A stretch of 64,000 nt of DNA from Pseudomonas sp. WS 5079. Its GTDB lineage: Bacteria; Pseudomonadota; Gammaproteobacteria; Pseudomonadales; Pseudomonadaceae. The DNA lies in assembly GCF_012985465.1 (NCBI RefSeq), contig NZ_JAAQWN010000010.1, positions 62,001 to 126,000 of the forward strand, in the 5' to 3' direction. Positions 35,288 through 43,187 of the stretch are shown here, in pieces. Every line of letters starts with the position of its first letter. Position 1 is the stretch's first letter. The notes below the pieces were generated by a model. It was not told the DNA's origin. It did not search any database and saw only the letters and a program-made list of their open reading frames with translations. Position numbers and translations under genes: made by a program.

Positions 35288-35671
35288 ATGAAACCCGCTG
35301 CCTTACTGACCCTGTTGTTCACTGCCATGCTTTTCAACACTTGGGCGGCGGCAGCAGGCGACGCCGAGGCAGGCGCCAGGCTGTTCACCAAGACCTGTGG
35401 CGGTTGCCACAGTGTCGGGCTGAATGCCCGTGGCGGCTTCGGGCCTCAGCTCAATGGGGTGATCGGGCGGCTGGCGGGCACCACGGCGGACTATCAGTAT
35501 TCCGACGCGATGAAAAATTCGGGCGTGGTATGGACTAGGGAAAAGCTTGCGGCCTATATCGAGAACCCAAAGAAAGTGGTGAGTGGCACGCGCATGATTT
35601 TCTGGGGGATCAGCGATCAGGAGAAGATCGAGAATCTGCTGGCGTATCTTGAGACCTTCCAGGGGCAGTAG
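35288..35671 (+). CDS. Class I cytochrome c
   Basis: 127 residues with a signal peptide (LTLLFTAMLFNTWAAAAG) and one heme site, TCGGCHSVG near residue 37. The pattern GPQLNGVIGRLAGT, then YSDAMKNSG and a methionine ligand in GTRMIFWGI, is that of soluble cytochrome c2/c550-type carriers. It would shuttle single electrons in the periplasm. It is a single gene 54 bp after the preceding unknown gene. Confidence 0.9.
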   Translation: MKPAALLTLLFTAMLFNTWAAAAGDAEAGARLFTKTCGGCHSVGLNARGGFGPQLNGVIGRLAGTTADYQYSDAMKNSGVVWTREKLAAYIENPKKVVSGTRMIFWGISDQEKIENLLAYLETFQGQ

Positions 35672-35691
35672 CCGGGTACAGCCAAATCCAT

Positions 35692-35720
35692 TGTAGGAGC
35701 CAGCAAGCCGGCTCCTACAG
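35692..35720. repeat. REP element between cytochrome c and phnX
   Basis: TGTAGGAGCCAGC and GCCGGCTCCTACA form a single REP hairpin with one mismatch, located between converging genes. Confidence 0.8.
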
Positions 35721-35734
35721 GTCAGGTGTCGATT

Positions 35735-36562
35735 TCAACTGCCTTGTGGGGTTTCCCCACGCGCCAGCCGCGCATTGATGTCGTCGATCACCGCCGGCAG
35801 GTCGACGATGGTATCGATCAGGTAATGCGGCCGCGACCCTTCAAACATCTGGCTAATACGCTCGCGCTCCTGCGCCAGCTCGGCGGCTGGCAGCGCCTGG
35901 TATTGCGCGTAGGTCAGGCCCAGGGCGTTACCGGAGCAGGTCAGCGCCACCGTCCACATGCCGGCACTGCGCCCTTCCAGGATCCCCGGCCAGGTGTCAT
36001 CGACCTTGACGCACGCCGCCACATCGCTGATGCCCAGGGCAATCACGTTGGCCAGGGCCTGGGCCGGATGCGGGCGGCCATTGGGCACTTCGTCAGTGGC
36101 CACGACATGGTCGGCCACGTAGCCATTTTGCCGCGCCAGCTCGACCACCTTGGCCATCACCACCGCCGGGTAACCGGAGCACGAGCCAATCTTCAAGCCC
36201 TTGCCTCGCAGGGTTTCAATCGCCTCCAGCGCGCCGGGAATCACCGCCGAGTGCAGGGCGATCTTCTCGATCTGCAGCGGCATGAAGCGTTCATACAGGG
36301 CGGTGACGTCGTCGTCGGTCGGCTGGCGGTTGAACACCGCACGATAGCGCTCGGCAATCTGCGGCTGGTTGCACAGGGTGCGGATGTGATCCCACTTGCC
36401 CATGCCCATCGGCCCGCGCGCTTCCTCCAGGGATACGGCGACGCCGAACTCGGCAAAGGCTTCGACAAAAATCTGCGTGGGCGCAAACGAGCCGAAGTCG
36501 ACAACGGTGCCGGCCCAGTCCAGGACCACGGCTTGCAGCTTGGAGGGTGGTTGGTAGTTCAT
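35735..36562 (-). CDS. phnX: Phosphonoacetaldehyde hydrolase
   Basis: 275 residues from ATG 36562, the family's usual length; the open frame continues upstream but overlaps the LysR gene. HAD-superfamily nucleophile motif is LDWAGTVVDFGSFAP, and the Schiff-base lysine lies in GPMGMGKWDHIRTL. SCSGYPAVVMAKV is the second HAD motif. The enzyme cleaves the C-P bond of phosphonoacetaldehyde to acetaldehyde and phosphate. Here it is with a LysR gene, a transporter and an alcohol dehydrogenase, but no AEP transaminase phnW. Confidence 0.93.
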   Translation of the reverse strand: MNYQPPSKLQAVVLDWAGTVVDFGSFAPTQIFVEAFAEFGVAVSLEEARGPMGMGKWDHIRTLCNQPQIAERYRAVFNRQPTDDDVTALYERFMPLQIEKIALHSAVIPGALEAIETLRGKGLKIGSCSGYPAVVMAKVVELARQNGYVADHVVATDEVPNGRPHPAQALANVIALGISDVAACVKVDDTWPGILEGRSAGMWTVALTCSGNALGLTYAQYQALPAAELAQERERISQMFEGSRPHYLIDTIVDLPAVIDDINARLARGETPQGS

Positions 36563-36645
36563 GGTGGATCTCCATTTTCGGGTATGAGCAGGCCGTCCCT
36601 CGATAAATGAGGTAAGCCGGTTGAGTGCAAAGAGGGTGAAGCCAA

Positions 36646-37518
36646 TCAGGTAGCCGGTATGGGGCTGGCCTCGAACAGTTCGGCGATCATCGGGCGGTTG
36701 CGCCGGATGCCCAGGCAACACAGGTGGTAGTCGATGGAAAACGGGTGGTCGACAAAGGTGATCGGTGTGGTGCCCGGTGTTTGGGCATATTCCACCGCCG
36801 ACACAAAGCCAATGCCGATGCCCTTGGCGATGGCGTGCACGATCGCCTCGCGGCTGTTGAGCTGCATCACGCAGTTGAGGTCCACCCCCAGGCGCTTGCA
36901 GCTTTCTTCCACCAGTTGCCGGGTGCGCGAGCTGCGTTCGCGCATGACCCAGCGCTCCTGGCTGATTTGCGCGACGTGCACTTCTTTCTGCGCTGCCCAG
37001 GGATGGTCGTCGCGCACCACCGCAATGATCGGGTAGCGCCGGTACAACTGCGTATCGAAGCGTTGGTCAAACTCCGAGAGGGCCAGGATTGCCACGTCGA
37101 TATCAAAATTGAACAGGCGGTCGAGGGTCTCCTTCTCTGGGGAAAACGAGGTCTCCAGCTCGATATCCGGATGGCGCTGCATCAACTCGTACGTCAGGTT
37201 CATGGCGATCGGCGGCGAGACCGCGCCCAGGCGCAACATCCCGGTCTTGCGCTGCTTGAAGCTGTGCAGCAATTGCATGGCTTCATCCTCCTGGCCGAAC
37301 AGGCCCTGGGTGATCCCGTAGAGCGCATGGCCGGCGGAACTCATCTCGATAAAGCGCCCACGGCGGTGGAACAACTCCACCGAGAACTGCTTTTCCAGGG
37401 CATTCACCTGTTCGCTGACCGTTGGCTGGCCGACGCTCAGATACTCGGCGGCGAGGGTGAAACTGCCGGTCTTCGCCACCGCATGAAAGGAACGTAGCCA
37501 CTTGTGGTACTGGTACAT
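36646..37518 (-). CDS. LysR-family regulator of the phosphonate locus
   Basis: 290 residues. N-terminal winged helix: FHAVAKTGSFTLAAEYLSVG then QPTVSEQVNALEKQF. The C-terminal effector domain is full length. It is transcribed in the same direction as phnX (84 bp before it) and follows the transporter gene by 22 bp. Similar LysR proteins control phosphonate catabolic genes in Pseudomonas, so regulation by a phosphonate intermediate is likely but not shown. Confidence 0.85.
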   Translation of the reverse strand: MYQYHKWLRSFHAVAKTGSFTLAAEYLSVGQPTVSEQVNALEKQFSVELFHRRGRFIEMSSAGHALYGITQGLFGQEDEAMQLLHSFKQRKTGMLRLGAVSPPIAMNLTYELMQRHPDIELETSFSPEKETLDRLFNFDIDVAILALSEFDQRFDTQLYRRYPIIAVVRDDHPWAAQKEVHVAQISQERWVMRERSSRTRQLVEESCKRLGVDLNCVMQLNSREAIVHAIAKGIGIGFVSAVEYAQTPGTTPITFVDHPFSIDYHLCCLGIRRNRPMIAELFEASPIPAT

Positions 37519-37540
37519 AACGCATCCTGTTCCAGGGGCA

Positions 37541-38836
37541 TCAACGGCGGATAAACAGGGCCACCACCGCGCTGCACAGGCAGGCCGAGGTGACGACGAT
37601 GAAGATCAGCGACGTATTGCCGGTACTGTCGAGCATACTGCCGATCAGGGGTTCCGCCAGGCCAGCAAACAGATAAGACGAGAAGTTCATCACACCCGTG
37701 GCCGTGCCTGCGCGCTTGGCGCCCACCAGGTCCGGGCACAGCGCCCAGAAGCTGGACGCCGGGCCGTAGACAAAGAACCCGCAGAGAAACAGCGCCACCA
37801 GGCCGATTGCGCTATGGGGCGGCAGGCTCCACATCCACAGGCTGGTGGCGGCGCCGAGGAACATATAGAGCATGATCGCCAGGTAGCGTTTGGAGCCGAA
37901 CAGCTTGTCCGACACCCAGCCATTGCTCAGGGCGCCGACGGCCATGCCCACCGGCAGGGCGACGGTGATCCACTTCGGATCGACCATGCTGTCGCCGCTT
38001 TTCCAGTTGGCGCCGAGGAAGTGCACCGGCACCCACACGATCAGGCCGTAGCGCGCAGCGTTCTGGAAACCCAGGGACACGGCGGCAATGATCAGGCGTG
38101 CGTTTTTCAGCACCGCCTTGTAGCGCTGGGCCGAGGTTTCTTCTGCGCCGTGGGCCACTTCATGGCCCTTGTCCGCGGCGTTGGCCACACCGGTATCGGC
38201 CAGGGGTTCGAAGCCCAGGTCCTGCGGGCGTTCGCGGGCCACCAGGTAAAACAGGATGCCGCCGGCCAACATCAGCAGGACCGGCAGGCGGAAGATCCAG
38301 CGCCATTCCAGTTGCAGCACCTCCAGCACCACGATGGAGGTCACATAAGACAGCACCGACGCACAGCCCGCGGCGAATACATAGAAGCCATAGACCCGGC
38401 CGCGCTCGCTGGCACTCCACCAGTTGGAGATCAGGCGGCTGCCCGGCGCCCAGCCCAGGGCCTGGAAGTAACCGTTGATGCCCCACGGCAAAATCAACCC
38501 GGCAAAACCACTGGCAAAACTGGTGACCCAGTTCGCGCCACAGGACAGCACGGCGCCCAGGGTCATGATGCGCCGGCCACCGAACTTGTCGGCCAGGTTG
38601 CCGTTGATCGCCTGGCCGATGGCATAGGACCAGAGCATGGCGGCCGAGATCCAGCCCAGCACTTCCTTGGTCAGGCCGAACTCGGCTTGTATCCCAGGGA
38701 TGGCGAAACCAAACGTCTGGCGCCCGGTGTAGAAAAACAGGTAACAAAACATCGCCGCCAGCAGCATGCGCCACTGGGCAACACGGAACGACGCCGAGCG
38801 AACGGCAGGGACAGGCAGGGTGTGTGCACGATTCAT
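37541..38836 (-). CDS. MFS transporter of the organophosphate:phosphate antiporter type
   Basis: 431 residues with about 12 hydrophobic segments. The start region YLFFYTGRQTFGFAIPG followed by GWISAAMLWSYAIGQAINGNLADKFGGR matches the OPA family (GlpT/UhpT/PgtP), which carries phosphorylated or phosphonated small molecules. The second half has KSGDSMVDPKWITVALPVGM after a cytoplasmic loop. Placement in the phosphonate locus supports uptake of a phosphonate, for example 2-hydroxyethylphosphonate. Confidence 0.85.
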   Translation of the reverse strand: MNRAHTLPVPAVRSASFRVAQWRMLLAAMFCYLFFYTGRQTFGFAIPGIQAEFGLTKEVLGWISAAMLWSYAIGQAINGNLADKFGGRRIMTLGAVLSCGANWVTSFASGFAGLILPWGINGYFQALGWAPGSRLISNWWSASERGRVYGFYVFAAGCASVLSYVTSIVVLEVLQLEWRWIFRLPVLLMLAGGILFYLVARERPQDLGFEPLADTGVANAADKGHEVAHGAEETSAQRYKAVLKNARLIIAAVSLGFQNAARYGLIVWVPVHFLGANWKSGDSMVDPKWITVALPVGMAVGALSNGWVSDKLFGSKRYLAIMLYMFLGAATSLWMWSLPPHSAIGLVALFLCGFFVYGPASSFWALCPDLVGAKRAGTATGVMNFSSYLFAGLAEPLIGSMLDSTGNTSLIFIVVTSACLCSAVVALFIRR

Positions 38837-38928
38837 GATGTTTTCCTTATTGTTATTCGCCCCCGAGGCCGCAGCGACGGGGAGGCACCCTTTACAGGTG
38901 CAAGAGGAAAGACTGAATTGCGTTGAGC

Positions 38929-40020
38929 CTAGGCGGCTTGGGTACCGATAAAGTTCTTGCCGCGCGCGCCTTGCAGGGCGAAGCGGATCATCGCGGCGGC
39001 CTCGGTGGGTGTGACGCCGTAGTCGGCAAACTCGGTTTTTACCTCCAGGCTGTGCAGGAAGTTGCGCAACCGGGTCTGGGCTTTATCCAGGTCATCGCCG
39101 AACACCCGTTGCAGGGTGCGATCCCGGGACGCGTCATGCCCCCACGCCAAACCCAGGACCAGCGGCAGGGTGAAGGAGCAGGCGATGCCATGGGGCAGGC
39201 CGTGGTGCAGGGTCATCTCGTAGGAAATGGAGTGGGCCAGCGCAGTCTTGGTGTTGGAAAACGCCAGGCCGGCCTTGAGCGCGGCCAGGGCCATGCGTGA
39301 GCGTAATTCCTGATTGCCGAGGTCTCGCCGCAGTTGTGGCAGGCACTCCAGGATGTCTTCGATGGCCGATACCGCGAAGGTGTCAGAAATCGGATTGGCG
39401 TTGATGTTCCAGATCGCCTCCAGGGCGTGGGACAAGGCGTCCAGTCCCGTCGACACCGTGACCCCGGCCGGTACGGTCAGCATTAGCTGTGGGTCGACAA
39501 TCGCCACCTTCGGCCAGGTGCAATCCAGGTGCAGGGAATACTTCTTGTGGCTGGCCGAATCCCAGATCGTCGCCCAGGGCGTCACCTCACTGCCGGTGCC
39601 CGCAGTGGTCGGCGCTGCGATCAGGGTCTTGCAGTGTGCCGGCACAAACGGCTGGCCGGTCGCCAGCAATGCCAGCAACTCATCGAACTGCCCGGATTCG
39701 GTGCCGACAATCAGCGCCTTGGCCGTATCAATCGCACTGCCGCCACCGACGGCCAGCACCACATCGCAATCCCCGGCTTGCAGCCAGAAGCGCTCGTAGG
39801 TTTCACGCAACTGCGCGACATCGGGATTGGGCTGCACATCCTCGACGACATACACCAGACGCTCGCCCAGCAATGCCTGGATCCGCTCCACCAACCCCAG
39901 GCCACGGGCCTCCGGGAAGGTGACAAGGGCGACGGTCTGCTGCGCGGTGATACTGGCCAGGTCTTGCAGGCAGCCCCAGCCGAAGCGGGTGTCTACCGGG
40001 TTGTGGAATCGGGCGGTCAT
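38929..40020 (-). CDS. Iron-containing alcohol dehydrogenase, phosphonoacetaldehyde-reductase-like
   Basis: 363 residues from MTARFHNPVDTRFGWGC at 40020, chosen because this is where the family's N-terminus begins; the frame is open 114 nt further upstream. NAD-binding motif is VGGGSAIDTAKAL. Metal ligands are in STGLDALSHALEAIW and YEMTLHHGLPHGIACS. Its overall form resembles the Fe-ADHs of phosphonate pathways that interconvert phosphonoacetaldehyde and 2-hydroxyethylphosphonate. Next to phnX it most likely oxidises the latter in catabolism. Confidence 0.8.
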   Translation of the reverse strand: MTARFHNPVDTRFGWGCLQDLASITAQQTVALVTFPEARGLGLVERIQALLGERLVYVVEDVQPNPDVAQLRETYERFWLQAGDCDVVLAVGGGSAIDTAKALIVGTESGQFDELLALLATGQPFVPAHCKTLIAAPTTAGTGSEVTPWATIWDSASHKKYSLHLDCTWPKVAIVDPQLMLTVPAGVTVSTGLDALSHALEAIWNINANPISDTFAVSAIEDILECLPQLRRDLGNQELRSRMALAALKAGLAFSNTKTALAHSISYEMTLHHGLPHGIACSFTLPLVLGLAWGHDASRDRTLQRVFGDDLDKAQTRLRNFLHSLEVKTEFADYGVTPTEAAAMIRFALQGARGKNFIGTQAA

Positions 40021-40163
40021 GGCGGGTTCCTGGTTTTTGTTGTAGGAAGTGGCGCCAATAGTCGGGGAGGGTGGGGGAGAGCTCAAATCGATAGATTGGG
40101 GGGATGGATTGGTTGGGCCGATAGTGGGACACACAGCTGCACTGGGGCAGTGCCCAGGTCTTT

Positions 40164-40538
40164 TTAGCGGTTGACCTTCCAGGGCGGGTTCAAGCGGTTT
40201 TCACCTGCCCAATAGAGTTTGATGCAGTTGCCTGACGGGTCATGAAGGATTGCTTCGCGCCACAGGTAGGGCATATCGGTGGGTAGTTGATCGAAGGTTA
40301 TCCCCTTACTGATCAGGTCACTCACCCAGCGATCCAGCGGCTCATGCTCGAAGTAGATTACCGCGTTGTTACCCCCTGCGGTTTCAACCAGGGATAAGGA
40401 AAATGTCGCTCCATTGCCGGGGCACGAAAATCGGCAGTAGTGATCGGTGGAGACTATCTGGGTGAAACCCAGCGTTAAATAGAACGCGACGGCGGCCGGC
40501 ATATCCGTCACGGGCAAGGTCACTTGGTTCATATTCAT
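40164..40538 (-). CDS. VOC-family (glyoxalase/bleomycin-resistance) protein
   Basis: 124 residues with the paired beta-alpha-beta-beta-beta pattern: QVTLPVTDMPAAVAFYLTLG at the start, FSLSLVE in the middle and AILHDPSGNCIKLYWAG at the end, where the Glu/His metal ligands normally lie (here H in ILHDPSGN and D/E nearby). Substrate cannot be deduced. It is 143 bp upstream of the dehydrogenase gene and may or may not belong to the phosphonate locus. Confidence 0.8.
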   Translation of the reverse strand: MNMNQVTLPVTDMPAAVAFYLTLGFTQIVSTDHYCRFSCPGNGATFSLSLVETAGGNNAVIYFEHEPLDRWVSDLISKGITFDQLPTDMPYLWREAILHDPSGNCIKLYWAGENRLNPPWKVNR

Positions 40539-40864
40539 CGTTGATTCCTCAGGAAACGCTGAAAAGTCCAGCGATGACCGCTGACGACCTGTGTGCTTGC
40601 GAAGGTCGTATACCTCAGCTAGCTTGCTCAGCGTCGGTTCGCAATGATCAGGTTACATCAGGAGCTATGAGAGTGCATGGATGCCCAGTGCTTCGTAGAA
40701 ATACAGGTACCACCAGGTACTGGCCTTCATCCTTCAGTGCACGAAGCAGTGCTGTTTCATCAGTGCAGTTGGCCATAATTCAAAGTCGTATTTATAGCCG
40801 TCATTATTAGGAATCCACCAGTGACTGGTCGGGAAATTACTACAATACCTAAGGTGATTATTAA
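40539..40864. other. Intergenic region before luxR
   Basis: About 326 bp that mark the change from GC-rich host sequence to the more AT-rich quorum-sensing block. A 42-codon minus-strand frame (40648-40776) exists but has no family I recognise. The last 60 bp (40800-40864) are AT-rich and presumably hold the luxR promoter. No lux box seen here. Confidence 0.5.
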
Positions 40865-41584
40865 ATGGATTTTATTGATGAACTTGTGCGGTTGAATGGG
40901 TTGGAAACCCAGGATCAGTGGTTTTCAGCTATCGAAAAAATCAACGACAAGTATGGGTTTACCAAAGTCCTGATCGGGTTGTTGCCCAAGTATGATGCCG
41001 ATTTGAGTGCTGCGATGATTGTCAGTAACTATCCGATGGCCTGGCGAAGTCGCTATGACCAATTGCGTTATGCAACTATTGATCCTGTGGTTGTTTATTC
41101 GTTTAAAAATGTCAGGCCCGTTGTCTGGGATGAGTCATTGTATTGCACGCCCCGCCAACGAGAGTTTCGCGAAGAGGCCAACGCTTATGGACTTTCCAGG
41201 GGGATCACTTTTCCCCTGCATGGACCTCAGGGACAGTTCGGTACTTTCAGTCTGGCGGTAGACGCTCAAGACATTGCTGGAACGACACGTCATATCAATG
41301 CCATGATTCCAAAATTATCCATTCTTAAAGATGTCATTCTGCAAAGCGCTTTGGACGGTGCGGGCAAGTTGACTGGAGCAAGGGTGATTTCCCTGACGAC
41401 TCGTGAGAAAGAGATTCTCAAGTGGTGCGCCGTCGGGAAAAGCTCCTGGGATATTTCCAGGATCTGTGGCTGTTCGGAAGCCAATATCAATTATCACTTT
41501 GCGAGTATCAACACCAAGTTTGGCGTTGCGTCCCGTCGGGCTGCCGCAGTGAAAGCTGTTTCGCTCGGGCTGATCAGCCTCTAG
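40865..41584 (+). CDS. LuxR-type quorum-sensing regulator
   Basis: 239 residues, ATG 40865 with AGGTGA 8 nt upstream. The autoinducer-binding domain keeps the family's key residues in WRSRYDQLRYATIDPVVVY (Trp, Tyr, Asp, Pro) and the later PVVWDES and GITFPLHGPQG. The DNA-binding domain is LTTREKEILKWCAVGKSSWD followed by a helix-turn-helix (ISRICGCSEANINYHFASI). With luxI next to it, it forms a cognate acyl-homoserine-lactone system and probably activates the downstream pathway, like TofR/ToxJ-linked control of toxoflavin in Burkholderia. Confidence 0.92.
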   Translation: MDFIDELVRLNGLETQDQWFSAIEKINDKYGFTKVLIGLLPKYDADLSAAMIVSNYPMAWRSRYDQLRYATIDPVVVYSFKNVRPVVWDESLYCTPRQREFREEANAYGLSRGITFPLHGPQGQFGTFSLAVDAQDIAGTTRHINAMIPKLSILKDVILQSALDGAGKLTGARVISLTTREKEILKWCAVGKSSWDISRICGCSEANINYHFASINTKFGVASRRAAAVKAVSLGLISL

Positions 41585-41704
41585 CGCTGCCACAATCTCC
41601 TTTCTATATCCAGGCACCCGCTCTGGCTTCACGGTCAGCGGGTTATCTGTGGTTTTTTGAAGGAGGGGCAACCGGCCATCATGCATTGGATCCAAAATCA
41701 ATGC

Positions 41705-41724
41705 AACTGGTTACCCTACTAGTA
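41705..41724 (+). promoter_or_regulatory. Candidate lux box upstream of luxI
   Basis: AACTGGTTACCCTACTAGTA fits the CT-N12-AG core of LuxR-family operators and has the outer dyad ACTGGT/ACTAGT (5 of 6 bp). It is centred about 69 bp before the luxI GTG, a suitable distance to overlap a -35 region. This suggests autoinduction of luxI by the LuxR protein. Confidence 0.6.
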
Positions 41725-41783
41725 TGACCATTCTGTTAAGGCGGATAGATTGAGGTTTAAGTGTTCGTAGGGAAGGGAATCCA

Positions 41784-42386
41784 GTGCATTTCACAATCGG
41801 TCGGCGGGATGAAATAGATAGTGAGCAACTGTGCGCCATGCATAGGCTGCGCGCAGATGTTTTTAAAAAGCGTAAGGGCTGGGATGTTGCAATCATTGCC
41901 GATATGGAAATTGATGGTTATGACGCACTGGAGCCTCTCTACATGCTGATCAAGGATGGCGGAGACAGTGAGATCAAAGGGTGCTGGCGTTTATTACCTA
42001 CTACGGGCCCCTACATGCTCAGGGATACTTTCTCCGAGTTGCTTGAAGGGCGACCAGCGCCTGTTTCTTCCCAGGTATGGGAACTCAGTCGATTTGCCGT
42101 AACCCCTCGATATCCCGGTAACAAGGGGTTTTCCGACTTTACCCTGGAGGCCGTAAAGGCCATCGTTGCCTATGGTGTCGAGCAACATATCCAGGGTTAT
42201 GTGACGGTTACAACGGTAGCGGTAGAGCGAATGCTGATCAGGGCTGGCCTGGTGATCACCCGGCTTGGGCCGGTACGTGTCATTGGCCAGGAAAAGGCCA
42301 TTGCCCTGGAAATAGATCTGGGTGCGGTGACTCAACGTGCGCTGTTTGGCGTATCCAGAAGTTGTTGTGGCGCTACGTTGCAGTAG
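41784..42386 (+). CDS. LuxI-family acyl-homoserine-lactone synthase
   Basis: 200 residues from GTG 41784 with GGAAGGGA 6 nt upstream; the first ATG (41838) would cut away conserved sequence. LuxI hallmarks are present: MHRLRADVFKKRKGWDV (Arg, Phe, Trp), EIDGYDALEPLYML (Asp), GCWRLLPTTGPYML (Arg) and VWELSRFAV (Glu, Ser, Arg). Together they bind SAM and acyl-ACP. The C-terminus has extra Cys (SRSCCGATLQ). The acyl chain cannot be predicted. It is separated from the biosynthetic genes by 180 bp. Confidence 0.93.
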   Translation: MHFTIGRRDEIDSEQLCAMHRLRADVFKKRKGWDVAIIADMEIDGYDALEPLYMLIKDGGDSEIKGCWRLLPTTGPYMLRDTFSELLEGRPAPVSSQVWELSRFAVTPRYPGNKGFSDFTLEAVKAIVAYGVEQHIQGYVTVTTVAVERMLIRAGLVITRLGPVRVIGQEKAIALEIDLGAVTQRALFGVSRSCCGATLQ

Positions 42387-42446
42387 CTAACGATCCGCAG
42401 GGTGGCGGCCAGAGCAATCTGTCGGCATCGCTAACCAGAGTACGAA

Positions 42447-42465
42447 ACTTCAAGTCGTTCGAAGT
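42447..42465 (+). promoter_or_regulatory. Inverted repeat upstream of the GTP cyclohydrolase gene
   Basis: ACTTC-N9-GAAGT, 19 bp in total, lies ~100 bp before the biosynthetic operon's first start codon. The odd length is unlike a standard 20 bp lux box, so it may be a site for LuxR or another regulator. Weak evidence. Confidence 0.35.
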
Positions 42466-42566
42466 GGTGTGCCCGGATTGGTTTGTCTTCGTAAATGTAC
42501 TCTTCCTATAAAAAGCTGCAGGGCGAACTGCCTTGCCGAATAACTGTCGTCCAGGGAAACAATAAA

Positions 42567-43187
42567 ATGGCTACGATTATTAAGGAAGTCGATATACCAC
42601 TCATGTTGGACAGCGAAGTGGTTGCCACTTTCATTTCATTCGATGACTTGAAAGATCCTGTTGAGCATATTGCTATTCGCCTGGGCGGGTTCATGGCCGA
42701 CGGTCAGAAGTTGCCGTTGGTCAGGTTGCATTCCGAGTGTTTGACCGGTGATATTTTTCACTCCATGAAGTGTGATTGTGGCGACCAACTTTCAGAGTCA
42801 CTACGCCTGATTAACGAAGTAGGTGGGTATTTGATTTACCTGCGCCAGGAGGGCCGGGGCATCGGTTTGTATAAGAAGCTGGAGGCCTATGCACTGCAGC
42901 AGCATTCAGGTGTGGATACATATGAAGCCAACAATATGCTCGGATTTGCCGATGACTTGCGCGATTACTTTGATGCTGCACAGATGCTGCAAGCATTGGG
43001 TTGCCCGAAAATAATTTTGCTTACGAATAACCCGGAGAAAGAGTTGCAGCTAAGAAACCTGGGTATCGAAATTATCGAGGTCAGGTCCACTGCCATGCAT
43101 ATTGGCAAGCATAACGAAGGCTATATAAAAGCAAAAATAGAAGTAACCAATCACCAGTTCACTGCCCAGGCAGGGGGTACTCAATGA
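42567..43187 (+). CDS. GTP cyclohydrolase II (ToxB-like)
   Basis: 206 residues from ATG 42567 (AGGGA upstream); an ATG at 42495 is in frame but has no ribosome site. Zinc ligands are in SECLTGDIFHSMKCDCGDQL (Cys, Cys, Cys); the catalytic region is LIYLRQEGRGIGLYKKLEAY. It opens GTP to 2,5-diamino-6-ribosylamino-4-pyrimidinone phosphate, the entry reaction of both riboflavin and toxoflavin pathways. Location with WD40, FGE-like and RibD-like genes shows it is dedicated to secondary metabolism. Its stop overlaps the next ATG (43184). Confidence 0.92.
   Translation: MATIIKEVDIPLMLDSEVVATFISFDDLKDPVEHIAIRLGGFMADGQKLPLVRLHSECLTGDIFHSMKCDCGDQLSESLRLINEVGGYLIYLRQEGRGIGLYKKLEAYALQQHSGVDTYEANNMLGFADDLRDYFDAAQMLQALGCPKIILLTNNPEKELQLRNLGIEIIEVRSTAMHIGKHNEGYIKAKIEVTNHQFTAQAGGTQ

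Noticed and set aside
40648..40776. 42-codon minus-strand frame before luxR
   Set aside because: Protein-like in parts but short, no clear ribosome site and no known family; could be a gene remnant. Not listed as a gene.
42567..43187. GTP cyclohydrolase II as a housekeeping ribA
   Set aside because: It is coupled to the WD40 gene and lies far from other riboflavin genes; the surrounding set shows a dedicated secondary pathway.
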